The notes under the pieces were generated by a model, which had not been told where the DNA came from, did not search any database, and was given only the letters and a program-made list of their open reading frames with translations. From Millisia brevis NBRC 105863 (GTDB taxonomy: Bacteria; Actinomycetota; Actinomycetes; Mycobacteriales; Mycobacteriaceae), in assembly GCF_001552615.1 (NCBI RefSeq), contig NZ_BCRN01000003.1, positions 310,001 through 374,000 of the forward strand: 64,000 nt of DNA. The letters are read 5' to 3'. This document shows, piece by piece, positions 6,892 to 17,100 of this stretch. Positions within the stretch are counted from its first letter, which is position 1. Each line of letters starts with the position of its first letter. The translations under genes and the position numbers were made by a program.

Positions 6892-7947
6892 TCAGCCGAC
6901 GGGTTGCGGCAGGCGTTCCTGCTCGGGAAGTGGCGTTCCGCCGCCGGTGCTGCGGGTACGACGGAGACTGATCAACCAGACCACCAGCAGGTAGAGGATG
7001 CCCGCGGCGGCGGCGATCGCCAGGGACAGCGCAAGGTTGCCGCCGGTGCTCGCCTCGGCGACCGGAGCGGTGGTGTCTGCGGCCACCGGTTCGGCGCCGG
7101 GGGTCAGGCTGTTGGTGGCATTGCGCAGGTTGGTGTTGACGCCCTCCAGGACGCCGCCGAGCTGATCGATGCCGGCGGTCAGCTGCTGCGCGGCGCCGAC
7201 CGCATCGCCGCGGGCGGCGGCGATGGAGCCCAGACCGTCGCGCAGCGTGATCGCCGATGCCAGCGCGGAACCGATGGCGGCGTCGACACTTTCGGACGAT
7301 CCCTGCAGCGCGGTGTCGATCTGGCCGAGCGAGTTCGACAGTTCGGCGGCCTGGCCGGTGCCTGCCTCCAGCGAACGGGCGCTGTCCTGCATCCCGCGCA
7401 GCTGCGCGAGGGTATCGGCGACGCCGGCCGCCTCGCTCGCGGGTGCGGGCAGGCTTTCCAGGGAGGCGACCAGCGGGGCGACGAGGCCGTCGATCTGTGC
7501 GGCGGCCTGGCCGAGTTGCTGGGCGTCGTCGAGGCTTCCGGAGATCGAGCCGATCAGCCCGGACGCCTGCTGCGCGGCGACGGTGGTGTCCGGGGCCTGC
7601 TGGAAGGCGTCGACGATCTGCCCGGCGCCGGTGTGTGCGGTGTCGACGGCGTCGAAGACCTGCTCGGTGCCGTCGACCACGCCGCCGAGGCTCGACGAGG
7701 CGCCGGTGATCGCGGCGGACAGGAAGCCGAAGACCATCGACACGCTGGAGAGGGACTGGCGCGCCGATTGCAGGTCCGCCTCGGTCACGTCGCCACCGGC
7801 GACGGCCGGAGTGGTCGCCGCGGCAGCCGGCTGCGGGGCGTCGGTCATCGAGTAGGTGAGCGCCCCCGCCCCGAACATGACGGCCAGCAGGCCCACCACC
7901 ATCAGGGCCACTCCGCCGACCACACGTCGCAGGTCGATGCCGTCCAC
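6892..7947 (-). CDS. Two-TM alanine-rich helical membrane protein, unknown function
   Basis: The protein has 351 residues. One membrane segment near the N-terminus (GGVALMVVGLLAVMFGAGAL) is followed by a long Ala/Ser/Gln/Leu-rich helical region (about 55-290, probably outside the cytoplasm). A second membrane segment (LALSLAIAAAAGILYLLVVWLI) and a short basic tail close the protein. The layout recalls spacer regions of YhgE/Pip-like proteins, but I see no family motif. GGGAGG 7 nt upstream favours the second of two adjacent GTG codons (7947; 7950 is the alternative). It is convergent with fic across only 15 bp. Confidence 0.65.
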   Translation of the reverse strand: MDGIDLRRVVGGVALMVVGLLAVMFGAGALTYSMTDAPQPAAAATTPAVAGGDVTEADLQSARQSLSSVSMVFGFLSAAITGASSSLGGVVDGTEQVFDAVDTAHTGAGQIVDAFQQAPDTTVAAQQASGLIGSISGSLDDAQQLGQAAAQIDGLVAPLVASLESLPAPASEAAGVADTLAQLRGMQDSARSLEAGTGQAAELSNSLGQIDTALQGSSESVDAAIGSALASAITLRDGLGSIAAARGDAVGAAQQLTAGIDQLGGVLEGVNTNLRNATNSLTPGAEPVAADTTAPVAEASTGGNLALSLAIAAAAGILYLLVVWLISLRRTRSTGGGTPLPEQERLPQPVG

Positions 7948-8071
7948 CACAAAGCCTCCCAGAGTCCTACCGACCACCCACCATAGGTGAATGGTCCCGT
8001 TCGACCCTGCCGAGCGGTCGCCCCCGCACGAGGGGGTTGCCCGCGGACCGGTCGCGAGTAGCGTCGAGCGC

Positions 8072-9001
8072 GTGCGGTTCGACATCTCGGTACCCCAGTT
8101 CAGCGGACCCGACGGAGTGGACGCGGCGGCCCTGGCCGCGTATCTGCGCCGGGCCGAGGAGTTGGACTTCGGCGGCGCCTGGGTGATGGAACAGACACTC
8201 GGCCCCGCTCCCCTATTGGCGCCATTGGAGACCCTCGGCTATCTCGCGGCACTCACCGAACGCATCCGCCTCGGCGTCGCCGTGCTGGTGACGTCGGTGC
8301 AGTCTCCGGCGCACCTGGCGGGCAGCCTCGCGACGATCGACCTGCTCAGCCACGGCCGGTTGGACATCGGGATCTCGGCGGGCGGCGGCTTCCGAAAGTT
8401 CGAGGCGTTCGACGTCGACCGGGAGACCTTCGTCGGACGCTTCCTCGACGGCCTGCGACTGATGGCCGACATGTGGGCCGAAGGGCCGGTCGACCACGAG
8501 GGAGCGTTCTTCACCGTGCGCGGCGATATCCAGCCGAAGCCGGTGCAGCGCCCGCGCCCACCCCTGTGGTTCGGCGCCGGCGCGCGCACCTCGCTGCGGC
8601 GGGCGGTGCGATACGGCGACGCCTTCATGGGAGCGGGCTCGAATTCGACGGCCCGCTTCGCCGGGCAGGTGCAGAATCTGCGCGTCGCGCTCGAGGAGGC
8701 CGACCGCGACCCGGCGACCTTCCCGATCGGCAAACGGGCTTACCTCGCCGTCGACGACGATCCCGCCGCCGCGCGGCGCTCGGTTCTCGACGGCCTGCGC
8801 CGCATCTACGGCGATTCCGTGCCGGGCCTCGACGAGGTCGCCGTCGCCGGAACCCCCGATGACGTCACCGCCGGGCTGGCCGAGGTGATCGCCGCCGGCG
8901 CCGGGACGCTGCTGCTCAATCCGATCACCGGCACTCCCGAGGGCGATCACGAACAGATGGAACGGCTTGCCGCCGAGGTGATTCCGCAACTGTCCGATTG
9001 A
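8072..9001 (+). CDS. LLM-class flavin-dependent (luciferase-like) oxidoreductase
   Basis: The protein has 309 residues with the bacterial luciferase-like TIM barrel: an N-terminal strand VRFDISVPQF, then RIRLGVAVLVTSVQSPAHLA, ATIDLLSHGRLDIGISAGGG (the family signature, about 90-109), PPLWFGAGA and a C-terminal barrel strand TLLLNP. Members use FMN or F420 on small organic substrates; which cofactor and substrate apply here cannot be told. The GTG at 8072 lies 7 nt after TAGCGT (8059-8064), a leaderless start. The in-frame ATG further upstream lacks such support. Confidence 0.85.
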   Translation: MRFDISVPQFSGPDGVDAAALAAYLRRAEELDFGGAWVMEQTLGPAPLLAPLETLGYLAALTERIRLGVAVLVTSVQSPAHLAGSLATIDLLSHGRLDIGISAGGGFRKFEAFDVDRETFVGRFLDGLRLMADMWAEGPVDHEGAFFTVRGDIQPKPVQRPRPPLWFGAGARTSLRRAVRYGDAFMGAGSNSTARFAGQVQNLRVALEEADRDPATFPIGKRAYLAVDDDPAAARRSVLDGLRRIYGDSVPGLDEVAVAGTPDDVTAGLAEVIAAGAGTLLLNPITGTPEGDHEQMERLAAEVIPQLSD

Positions 9002-9104
9002 CCTCGACCAACCCTATCCACCGAGGGCCGGCACCGATCGCTCGTCGCAGAATTGTGCGCATATCCCCACAATTCTGGGGATGGCGTCGGGAGACTCGGC
9101 CGGT

Positions 9105-9647
9105 CTATGTCGACTCGACCGCGCGGGAGCGATGGCGACGCACCCGTACGCGGGAGCCGCATCGGGCGCTGCTGCACCAGGTCCGGCGGCCGGTGACGTC
9201 GAGGAAGTGGCCGGAGCAACTGTCGTCGCCGCAGGGCCGGATCAACGGGCGTCGGGGGCCGCTCAGGTCACCGAGCATCTCGGTCACCATCAGCGCCACC
9301 GCCACATCGGTGGTGGCAGGCGATTCGACGACCGGCCCGCTCTCCCCCGCGGCCAGATGGAAGGGTTCGAACGCCGCCTGCGCATCGGTCAGCAGGGCCA
9401 GGTCGCCCGCTTCGGGTCGCCGACCCTCCTCGTCCGCGCGCAGCACCGCATGCATCGCCTCGCGCAGCGCCCGCACCGCATCCAAATCCGCGGCGGTCGG
9501 TGCGACGCGCGGCGGCAGGCCGACCTCCGCCAGGAACCCGGCCAGGGCGGCCGGGTCGGACAGCAGATCAACCTGTCGACTGCGGTAACGGCCACGCAGC
9601 GTCGCCAGCAGATCGAGCCAGCGCGCGCCCGCGGACTCGTCGATCAT
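9105..9647 (-). CDS. CGNR zinc-finger / ABATE-domain putative regulator
   Basis: The protein has about 180 residues. The N-terminal two thirds match an ABATE-like helical domain (WLDLLATLRGRYRSRQVDLL; DLDAVRALREAMHAVL). The C-terminus is a CGNR zinc finger: RPCGDDSCSGHFLD followed by WCSSARCGSRVRVRRHR, giving four Cys ligands and a basic tail. Such proteins are presumed stress-response transcription regulators. The start is uncertain: ATG 9647 is given, but GTG 9650 lies 6 nt after TACGAT and may be a leaderless start, and GTG 9674 is also open. It is divergent from an EamA exporter with repeated GTTAC boxes between them. Confidence 0.8.
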   Translation of the reverse strand: MIDESAGARWLDLLATLRGRYRSRQVDLLSDPAALAGFLAEVGLPPRVAPTAADLDAVRALREAMHAVLRADEEGRRPEAGDLALLTDAQAAFEPFHLAAGESGPVVESPATTDVAVALMVTEMLGDLSGPRRPLIRPCGDDSCSGHFLDVTGRRTWCSSARCGSRVRVRRHRSRAVEST

Positions 9648-9659
9648 CACCACTTCATC

Positions 9660-9717
9660 GTAACGCCTTGACACGTTACCCAGCCACAGAGGAGCGTGTT
9701 ACGCATGAAACCGTTAC
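9660..9717. promoter_or_regulatory. Repeated GTTAC boxes between CGNR regulator and EamA exporter
   Basis: GTAACGCCTTGACACGTTAC (9660-9679) is a dyad with 6-bp arms. Further GTTAC cores occur at 9698-9702 and 9713-9717, the last inside the exporter reading frame. Four cores in 58 bp of a GC-rich genome suggest a multi-site operator. Confidence 0.5.
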
Positions 9718-10664
9718 AGCTCTGGTTGATGACCGTCGCGTTTGTCGCCATCTGGACCAGCGGTTACCTGGTCGGCTCGCTGGGCACCCGATACGTGGCG
9801 CCGGAAGCCCTGGTGTTCTGGCGGTTTCTCATCGCCGCCGCCGTGATGGCCGGCATCGGCGTCTGGCGCGGGATGAGCTGGCCGCAGGGGTGGGATGCGT
9901 TGCGCTACGTGGGAATCGGCACGATCTTCTTCGGGCTGCAATTCGGCGCCCTGTTCTACGGGATGTCGGTCGGCGTGCCGGCGGCGACCACCGCCCTGAT
10001 CGCCTGCAGCGCGCCGTTGGTGGTCGCGGTGCTGTCGAGCGGGCTCGGTTGGGAGCGGCTGGGTCCGCGCCGCTGGGTGGGGATCGGGATCGGCGTGCTC
10101 GGGGTGGCGATCACGCTGGCGGACCGGGTGGGCAGGCCGCCGCATGCCATCGACCTCGTGTGGCCGCTGCTGGGGTTGACCGGGCTGGCCGTCGGAACGC
10201 TGCTGCACGGTCGCATGCGGACCGGCCATCCCGGCCCGACGATCGGCGCGCTGGAGATCGTCGGGGGCATCCTGCCGATCGCGATACTCGCACCGCTGAC
10301 CGGCACGCTCACCCTGGAGGCGGCGCCGGTGGAGATCGGCGCGCTTCTCTGGCTGGCTCTGATCGCCGGTGTGGTCGCTCCGCTGATGATGTTCGTGCTG
10401 ATCCGGGAGCGCGGCGCGGTCGGGACGAGCAGTCTGCTGTTTGTCGTGCCGGCCCTGACGGCGCTGGCAGCCTGGCCGACGCTCGGGCAGCCGTTCGGTC
10501 CGACCGCGCTGATCGGCTTCGCGGTCGCGGGCGCCGGGCTGCTGCTCGCCCTGCACCCGGCTCCCGAGGCCGGCGCCGCGCCGGCCACAGCGGGTTCGGG
10601 GAGTTTGGGATCCGCCGGGTGGCTCGCAGGCTCCCCAAACCGGGCAGGCCGCGCCGAGCCGTAG
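9705..10664 (+). CDS. EamA/DMT-family exporter, divergent from CGNR regulator
   Basis: The protein has 319 residues with about ten membrane segments. It begins WLMTVAFVAIWTSGYLVGSL and contains the first-repeat signature APEALVFWRFLIAAAVM and the second repeat PLMMFVLIRERGAVGTSSLL. It exports an unknown small metabolite. GAGGAG at 9688-9693 is about 11 nt from ATG 9705 and too close to GTG 9696, so the ATG is preferred. The C-terminal 35 residues are Ala/Gly/Pro-rich and soluble. It is only distantly similar to the exporter at 2.1 kb. Confidence 0.85.
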   Translation: MKPLQLWLMTVAFVAIWTSGYLVGSLGTRYVAPEALVFWRFLIAAAVMAGIGVWRGMSWPQGWDALRYVGIGTIFFGLQFGALFYGMSVGVPAATTALIACSAPLVVAVLSSGLGWERLGPRRWVGIGIGVLGVAITLADRVGRPPHAIDLVWPLLGLTGLAVGTLLHGRMRTGHPGPTIGALEIVGGILPIAILAPLTGTLTLEAAPVEIGALLWLALIAGVVAPLMMFVLIRERGAVGTSSLLFVVPALTALAAWPTLGQPFGPTALIGFAVAGAGLLLALHPAPEAGAAPATAGSGSLGSAGWLAGSPNRAGRAEP

Positions 10665-10669
10665 ACGAG

Positions 10670-10703
10670 ACCGGGGTGTGCGCCCTGTGGCGCACACCCC
10701 GGT
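10670..10703. terminator. Bidirectional hairpin between eamA and acpS
   Basis: ACCGGGGTGTGCGCC (10670-10684) and GGCGCACACCCCGGT (10689-10703) form a perfect 15-bp stem with the loop CTGT, placed between two convergent genes. A short T-rich stretch follows on the plus strand. Confidence 0.75.
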
Positions 10704-10719
10704 TCGTTGGTCTAGCGGG

Positions 10720-11112
10720 TCACTCCTCGAGGACCACCATCGCGGCGGCCATGTCCCCGTCGTGGGTCAGCGACAGGTGGATCTTGACCGTCGGCAGGAA
10801 CTCGGCGGCCATGCCGTGCAGCTTGACCGTCGGGCGCCCCCACGCATCGTTGACCACCTCGATCAACGGATACGGGTTGTCCCCGATCTGCGGCGGCCGG
10901 GCGAAGCGCGAGGTGGCCCACGCCTTGAGCACGGCCTCCTTCGCCGCCCAGCGCACCGCGTAATGCCGCGCCGGATCCGACCCGCGGGAGGCCGCGTGGC
11001 GCCGCTCCCCGGCGGTGAAGGATTCCTTCACCATCGTCGTACCCGACTGATCGAGCTGTTCGGCGAATTCCGGCACCGACACGATGTCGAAACCCACCCC
11101 GAGGATGCTCAC
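10720..11112 (-). CDS. acpS: Holo-[acyl-carrier-protein] synthase
   Basis: The protein has 130 residues. AcpS motifs are clear: GVGFDIVSV (Mg-binding Asp9), FTAGERRHA, RWAAKEAVLKA (catalytic Glu of KEA, about 59) and the C-terminal SLTHDGDMAAAMVV. It transfers 4'-phosphopantetheine from CoA to the carrier-domain Ser of the FAS I encoded immediately upstream. The GTG start overlaps the fas TGA by four bases (GTGA), so the modifying enzyme is translationally coupled to its substrate. Confidence 0.95.
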   Translation of the reverse strand: MSILGVGFDIVSVPEFAEQLDQSGTTMVKESFTAGERRHAASRGSDPARHYAVRWAAKEAVLKAWATSRFARPPQIGDNPYPLIEVVNDAWGRPTVKLHGMAAEFLPTVKIHLSLTHDGDMAAAMVVLEE

Positions 11113-14100
11113 GCCCGGCCCTCCGCTTCCTGTGCACCGCCGGCACCACTGCCGCCGCCGGAAACACTATCGGCAACCGCGCCGTTCGTCCCGACGATTC
11201 GGTACACGGAGTCGTCTCCGAGTCGAGCCGACGAATCCATCAACATCTCCGCCTCGAAGGCCTTCGCCTTCTTGTGTGCGGAGTCGTCCGGGCCGAGGCG
11301 CCGGTCGGACGGTGGCCGCTGGTAGAGCTCGGGTCCACCGGCCATCGCGGCGACCAACCGTCGGGCACCGTCGACCCGACGCTGATGCGCCGCGGCGCGG
11401 TACGCCGCCCGCCGCTCCTCCGGGATCGAGGCGACAAACGCCTCCGGGTGGACCACCGCGATCAGGCCGGACACGTGACCGAAGCCGAGGCTGGTCAGCA
11501 GGCCCGCCCGCAGCGGCAGGTTCTCCCCGAACCGCAGCGGTTCGCGCGCCCACACCAGGTTCGGGAAGTCGGCCATCTGCTCGTCGACGCAGTCGAGGCT
11601 GCGGTTCGGCGGGATGACGCCGGCCGCGAGCACCTGGCACAGACCGATCAGCTGGAAGGCGGCGGCGCCACCCTTCGAGTGTCCGGTCAGCGACTTCTGC
11701 GAGATGACGAACAGCGGGTTGCCGGCACTACGACCGAGCTTGCGCGCCAGGCGCGTATGCAGTTCGGCCTCGTTCGGGTCGTTCGCCGCGGTCGAGGTGT
11801 CGTGCTTGGAGACCACCGCGATGTCGTCCGGTCCCACCCCGAGGCGGGCCAGCGAGGTCGCCATTGGCGAGGAGCCGCCGCCGATACCCGCACCGAGCGC
11901 ACCGAGTCCGGGCGCCGGGATCGAGGTGTGCACGCCGTCACCGAAGGACTGCGCCCAGCCGATGACACCGAGAACCGGCAGCCCCATCTCGAGGGCGAGG
12001 TCGCCGCGCGCCAGCAGGATCGTGCCGCCACCGTGCGATTCGACGAAGCCGCCGCGTCGACGGTCGTTGGCCCGCGAGAAGCGGCGATCCTCGATGCCCT
12101 TGGCGGACATCGCCTTCGAGTCCGCGGTGGCCGACATGTCACCGAAGCCGATGATGCCTTCGATGCTCAGGTCGTCGAAGCCACCGGCGACCACGAAGCC
12201 GGCCTTGCCGAGGCGGATCTTGTCGACACCTTCCTCGACGGAGACCGCCGCGGTGGCGCAGGCCGCCACCGGGTGGACCATCGCGCCGTAGCTACCGACG
12301 TAGGACTGCACAACATGCGCGGCAACAACATTCGGCAGGGCTTCCTGCAGGATGTCGTTCGCCCGCGACTCGCCGAGCAACGTGTCGATGTACAGCGAGC
12401 GCATCGAGGTCATGCCGCCCATGCCGGTGCCCTGAGTGTTGGCGACCAGACCCGGGTGGATCCAGCGCATCAACTCGGCCGGGGTGAAGCCGGACGACAG
12501 GAACGCGTCGACGGTGCAGACGATATTCCACAGCGCGACCCGGTCGACCGAGCTCGCCATGTCCGGCGAGATACCCCACCGGGTGACGTCGAAGCCGGTC
12601 GGGATCTGGCCACCGACGGTGCGGGTGAGCTTCATCCGCCGCGGGACCCGGATCTCCGAGCCCGCCTTGCGGGTGACCTTCCACTCGCCGTCGTCCTCGA
12701 AGATCACCGTGCGCTCCGGGTCGGAGGAGGCGTAGGCGCGCGCCTCCGCCTCGCTTCCGGCCGAGAACGTCAGGTCGTTGTCGAGGAAGATCGACGTCAT
12801 CAACGGCGCGGTGTTGTCGATCATCTCGTCGTCGTCGCCGTACCGGCGGATGCCGCTGCGCTCGACGACGGTGTCGTGGTAACGCTCGGCGATCTCGTAC
12901 TCCGGAACCAGGTCGCCGCTCTCGGCGTCGTACCAGCCGGGCTTGGGATCGTTCTCCCAGGTGATCAGGCCGGTGACCCAGGCGAGTTCGAGAACGCCGG
13001 CGGCCGAGAGCTTTTCGTCGACCTCCATCTCGAACCGGGTGCGCGCCGATCCGTACGGTCCGAGTTCACCGGCACCGACCACGACGACCAGATCCTCCGG
13101 TCGCGCGTCGATGGTCGGCCAGGTCGGGATCGACGACTCGATACCCACTCCGGGCGGAGCCGGCAGTGCGTGCACCCCGGCGGGCGCGGCCTGCTCCGGC
13201 GCCTCGGCGTCGGCCTCGGCCTCGGCGGATTCGGCCGCCTGACGAGCCAGTTCCGGCAGGCTGATCTCGAGATCGGCCAGACCACCGGTCAGGTCGATGT
13301 CGATCGGGCCGTCGGCGGCGCGCTCCCGAGCCTCCGGCGAGGCGGCGGCGAGCAGCTGGTCGGCCATCTCGGAGGTCGACCAGGTGCTGACACCCGCGGC
13401 CTCGACGGCGTCGACCATCGGGTCGTTGTGACCCATCAGGCCGGTGCCGCGCACCCAACCGATCCGGGCGTGGGCCAGGGTGACTCGCTCGGCCCAGTTG
13501 CGCTCGACCTTCCAGCGGTTGAGCACCGCGTCGAAGGCGGCCTTCGATTCGCCGTAGGCACCGTCGCCGCCGAAGATTCCGCGGTTGGGCGAGCCCGGCA
13601 GGATCACGTGCAGCCGGCCGTCGACGTCGGAGTCGACGCCGACCGCGGCCAGTCCGGCGATCAGCCGCTCGACCGACCACAGCAGCACGCGCATCTCCAT
13701 CTCGGCGCGGGCACCGGCGTCGGCGAGTTCACCGGAGACCCGCGGCGCCGCGAACGGCAGCAGCAGGGTCGGGGTGAACGCCTGCTTGACCACGACCGCC
13801 GAACCACCGGCGGTGACGGTCTGCTCGGAGCCGACCCACTCGATCAGGGCGTCGACGTCGGTGTAGGACGCCATATTCGCCGGGACCACCCACAGGGCGG
13901 CGCCGCTGCGGGCGGAGCGCCGGTAGAGGTCGCGGTACATCGCGAGCCGCGACGCGTCCAGGCGCGAGGTGGTCGCGAAGACCGTCGCACCCCCGGACAG
14001 CAGCTTCTCGATGGTCGCGGCGGCGATCGATCCCTTGCCGGCGCCGGTCACCACGGCGACCTCGTCGGCGAACTGCCCCGGCGTGGTGTCCTGCGCCGCC

Positions 14101-17100
14101 GCGGCGATCCGCTCGTACTTCTCGACCAGGTCGGGGCGTCCGGCCGCGGTCGCCCGCGCCGCCCACCAACCGGCCTGCTCGGCGACGGCGTCACCGGCAC
14201 CGACAAACGCCGCCGACAGCACGTCGACCTCGCTGTCGATCCAGATGCGCGCCAAATCCTCACGCGCACTGGCCCACCGGTCGTCGAGCAGCACCGCACG
14301 CTTGTCGTCGAAGGCCGAGGCGACCGTGCGCGGCCAATCGGAACCGAGTTCCGCGGCCACCAGGTCGACCAGTTCCTGATCGGTGGTGTCCACGCCGGCG
14401 TCCGAGATCCGCTCGGCCAGGCCGAGCTGCTCGAGCACCAGCCGGGCGGCGGAGGCGAGCACGCCGTCCTTACCGGTGATCTGGTCGGTGAACTCCCCGA
14501 GCGCGGCGGCGTCGACCGTGCCGCCGCCCCCGCCACCGGCCGACGGCAGTGCGACCGAGACGCCACGACGGGCGGCGACGCCGGCAACAGCAGCGTCGAT
14601 CGCCGCGTCGACCGACGCGGTGTCGGTCAGCGATTCGACCAGACCGCCGAGCGGCCCGCCGCGCACCGAGTCACCCTCGCGGGTACCGAGGGCCACCTCG
14701 GCGGTGACGTGGCTGGCCCAGCCGGGGCCGAGCTGCCAGACACCGGTCACCCGGTCCTGCACGTACGAGGGGCGCTTTCCGGTGGGGCCGAAGACCTTCC
14801 GCAGGTGGTCGCCGATCGAGTCGGTCAGCACCGGGCCGAACGGGCGATAGGTGCGGGCCAGCTTGTCGACCGTGCCCGCCAGGGACACCAGGTCGGCGTC
14901 CGCGGCGCCGTCGATCGCGCCGAGTCCGAGCTCGGAGCCGAGGTCGACCAGCAGCTGGTTGCGTCGGGACGAGACGCCGTCGCAGAGGGCCTCGATCGTG
15001 TCGGCGGGGCCGATCTGATCGACGCGCATCTTCGTCCACAGCCCGATCAGAATCTTGGTCGCGTCGGCGGCGGCAAAGCCGATATCGGCCGGCGCCGGAC
15101 CACCCGCGGGGGCGGCCGCCGGAGCGGGAGCCGGGGCCGGGGCGGCCGCAACGGCGGCGCCGCGAGCGGCTTCCGCTGCCGCCGAATCATTTTCGACCGG
15201 AACGCTGGGCTCCGGCTCGTCCTCGACCGGGGCCGGGTCGACGTCGGTGGAGTAGACCACCGCCGCTTCGCGCTCGATATTGAGCACCTCGACCGGGTAA
15301 CCGACGCGACCGGGCAGCTTGAGGGTGTTGGTGGCCAGGCCGGCCACCGTCGGCGCCGAGGCCAGACCGACCTCGATGAACCGCTCGACACCCATGCCGC
15401 CGTCGGCCTCCGACGCGAACAGCAGGTCCTGCGTTTCGATCCAGCGCACCGGGCTGGCGAACTGCCAGGCCAGCAGTTCGGTGAGCACGACGCGGGTCAG
15501 CTTGGCCGGCTGCGCCGCCCAGTTGTCCCAGTCGGCGAGCACCGTCGCGAGCGGATCGGAGGGCACGAGATCGGCGATCTCCTGGACGAAGTCGCGCTCG
15601 AGCGAGAACGGCTTGGGCACCAGGTTCGGGATATAGCGGCCGAGCAGGATCGACGGGTCGATCTCCTCCGGCAGCAACTGCTCGAGGCGCGCCCGGAAGT
15701 CGGGCACACCGCGGCGCAGCACCGAGGAGTGGAACGGCACGTCGATGCCGGGAACCAGGATGAACGAGCGCTTGCCCCCGAAGTCGAGGCGCATCTTGTC
15801 GGCGCGCTTCTCGAGTTCCTCGAGACCGGCGACCGTACCGGCGATCGCATACTGCGAGCCGCGCAGGTTGAGGTTGACCACCTGCAGGAATTCGCCGGTA
15901 TCCGAAGCTATTTGGGCGATGAACTCCTCGACCTGCGCGTCGGGGAGACCCATCTGGGACGGGCGGATCGCGGCCATGCGGTAGTCGCTGGTGCCGTCCT
16001 CGTGGCGCGGGACCAACTCGTGCATCGCCGAACCGCGCTGGAAGACCACCTCCAGGATCGCTTCGAGCGGAAGGACTCCCGCGACCGCGGCCAGGGCGTT
16101 GTACTCACCGACCGAGTGACCGCAGAGGATCGCGTCCTCGACGAAGGCGCCGGATTCACGCAGTTCCGCGATCTGGGCGACACCGAGGGTAGCCATCGCG
16201 ACCTGGGTGAACTGGGTCAGGTGCAGCACGCCGGCCGGGTGCCGGTAGGTCACACCGCGAGCCTTGACCTCGGTCGGGTTGTCCCGCACGACCGCGAGGA
16301 TCGAGAAGCCCAACGCTTTGCGGGTGTGCTTGTCGGCGCGCTCCCAGATCTGGCGGGCGGCCGCGGAGCGGGCGCGGGCGTCGAGGCCCATACCCGGCTT
16401 CTGGATGCCCTGTCCGGGGAAGGCGTAGACGGTCTTCGGGGCGGCGATCCGGCCGGTGGCCACCATGACCAGGTCGGAGCCGATCCGGCAGGAGACCTCG
16501 ACGATCTCGGCGCCACCGTCGCGGGCGATCCGGTCGACGCGCACGTCGATCGGGGCGCCCGGGCGGACCATCCCGAGGAAGCGGGCGGTCCAGGCGGTCA
16601 GCCGACGCGGCGGCAGCGCCTGCTCGGCGTCGATGGCGACGACGACCTGCTGGGCGGCGGCCGAGAGCCACATGCCGTGCACGATCGGGCTGCCGAGGCC
16701 GGCGAGGCGGGCCGCGGCGTTCGAGGTGTGAATCGGGTTGTGGTCACCGGAGACCTGGGCGAACGACGCCATCGACCGCGGCGCGGTGATCGTGGTGTCC
16801 CGGCGACGCCGGCGCGGGGTATCGGACACGGCGTCGGTGAGCGAGCCGCCGGCGCGATCCGGATCGGGCAGCTCGGCCTCGCCGGTGCGGCCGCGGATGG
16901 CGAACCGCTCGCGCAGCACCGCCAGGACCGGGGTCTCGATGCCCTGATCGAGCATCAGGCCGATCTCGACCCGTACCTCGACCACGCGGCCGATGTCGGT
17001 GTCGACGACGTCGCCGGAGGTGGCCTTGACCGCGAGAACCGCTACCTCGTCCGGCAATTCGGCGAACAGCTGGATCGCGTGGTCCAGGTGCACCAGGTCG

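Noticed and set aside
9081-9671. Plus-strand gene opposite the CGNR regulator
   Set aside because: The minus strand encodes a complete CGNR zinc finger; the plus frame lacks any domain and starts inside the spacer.
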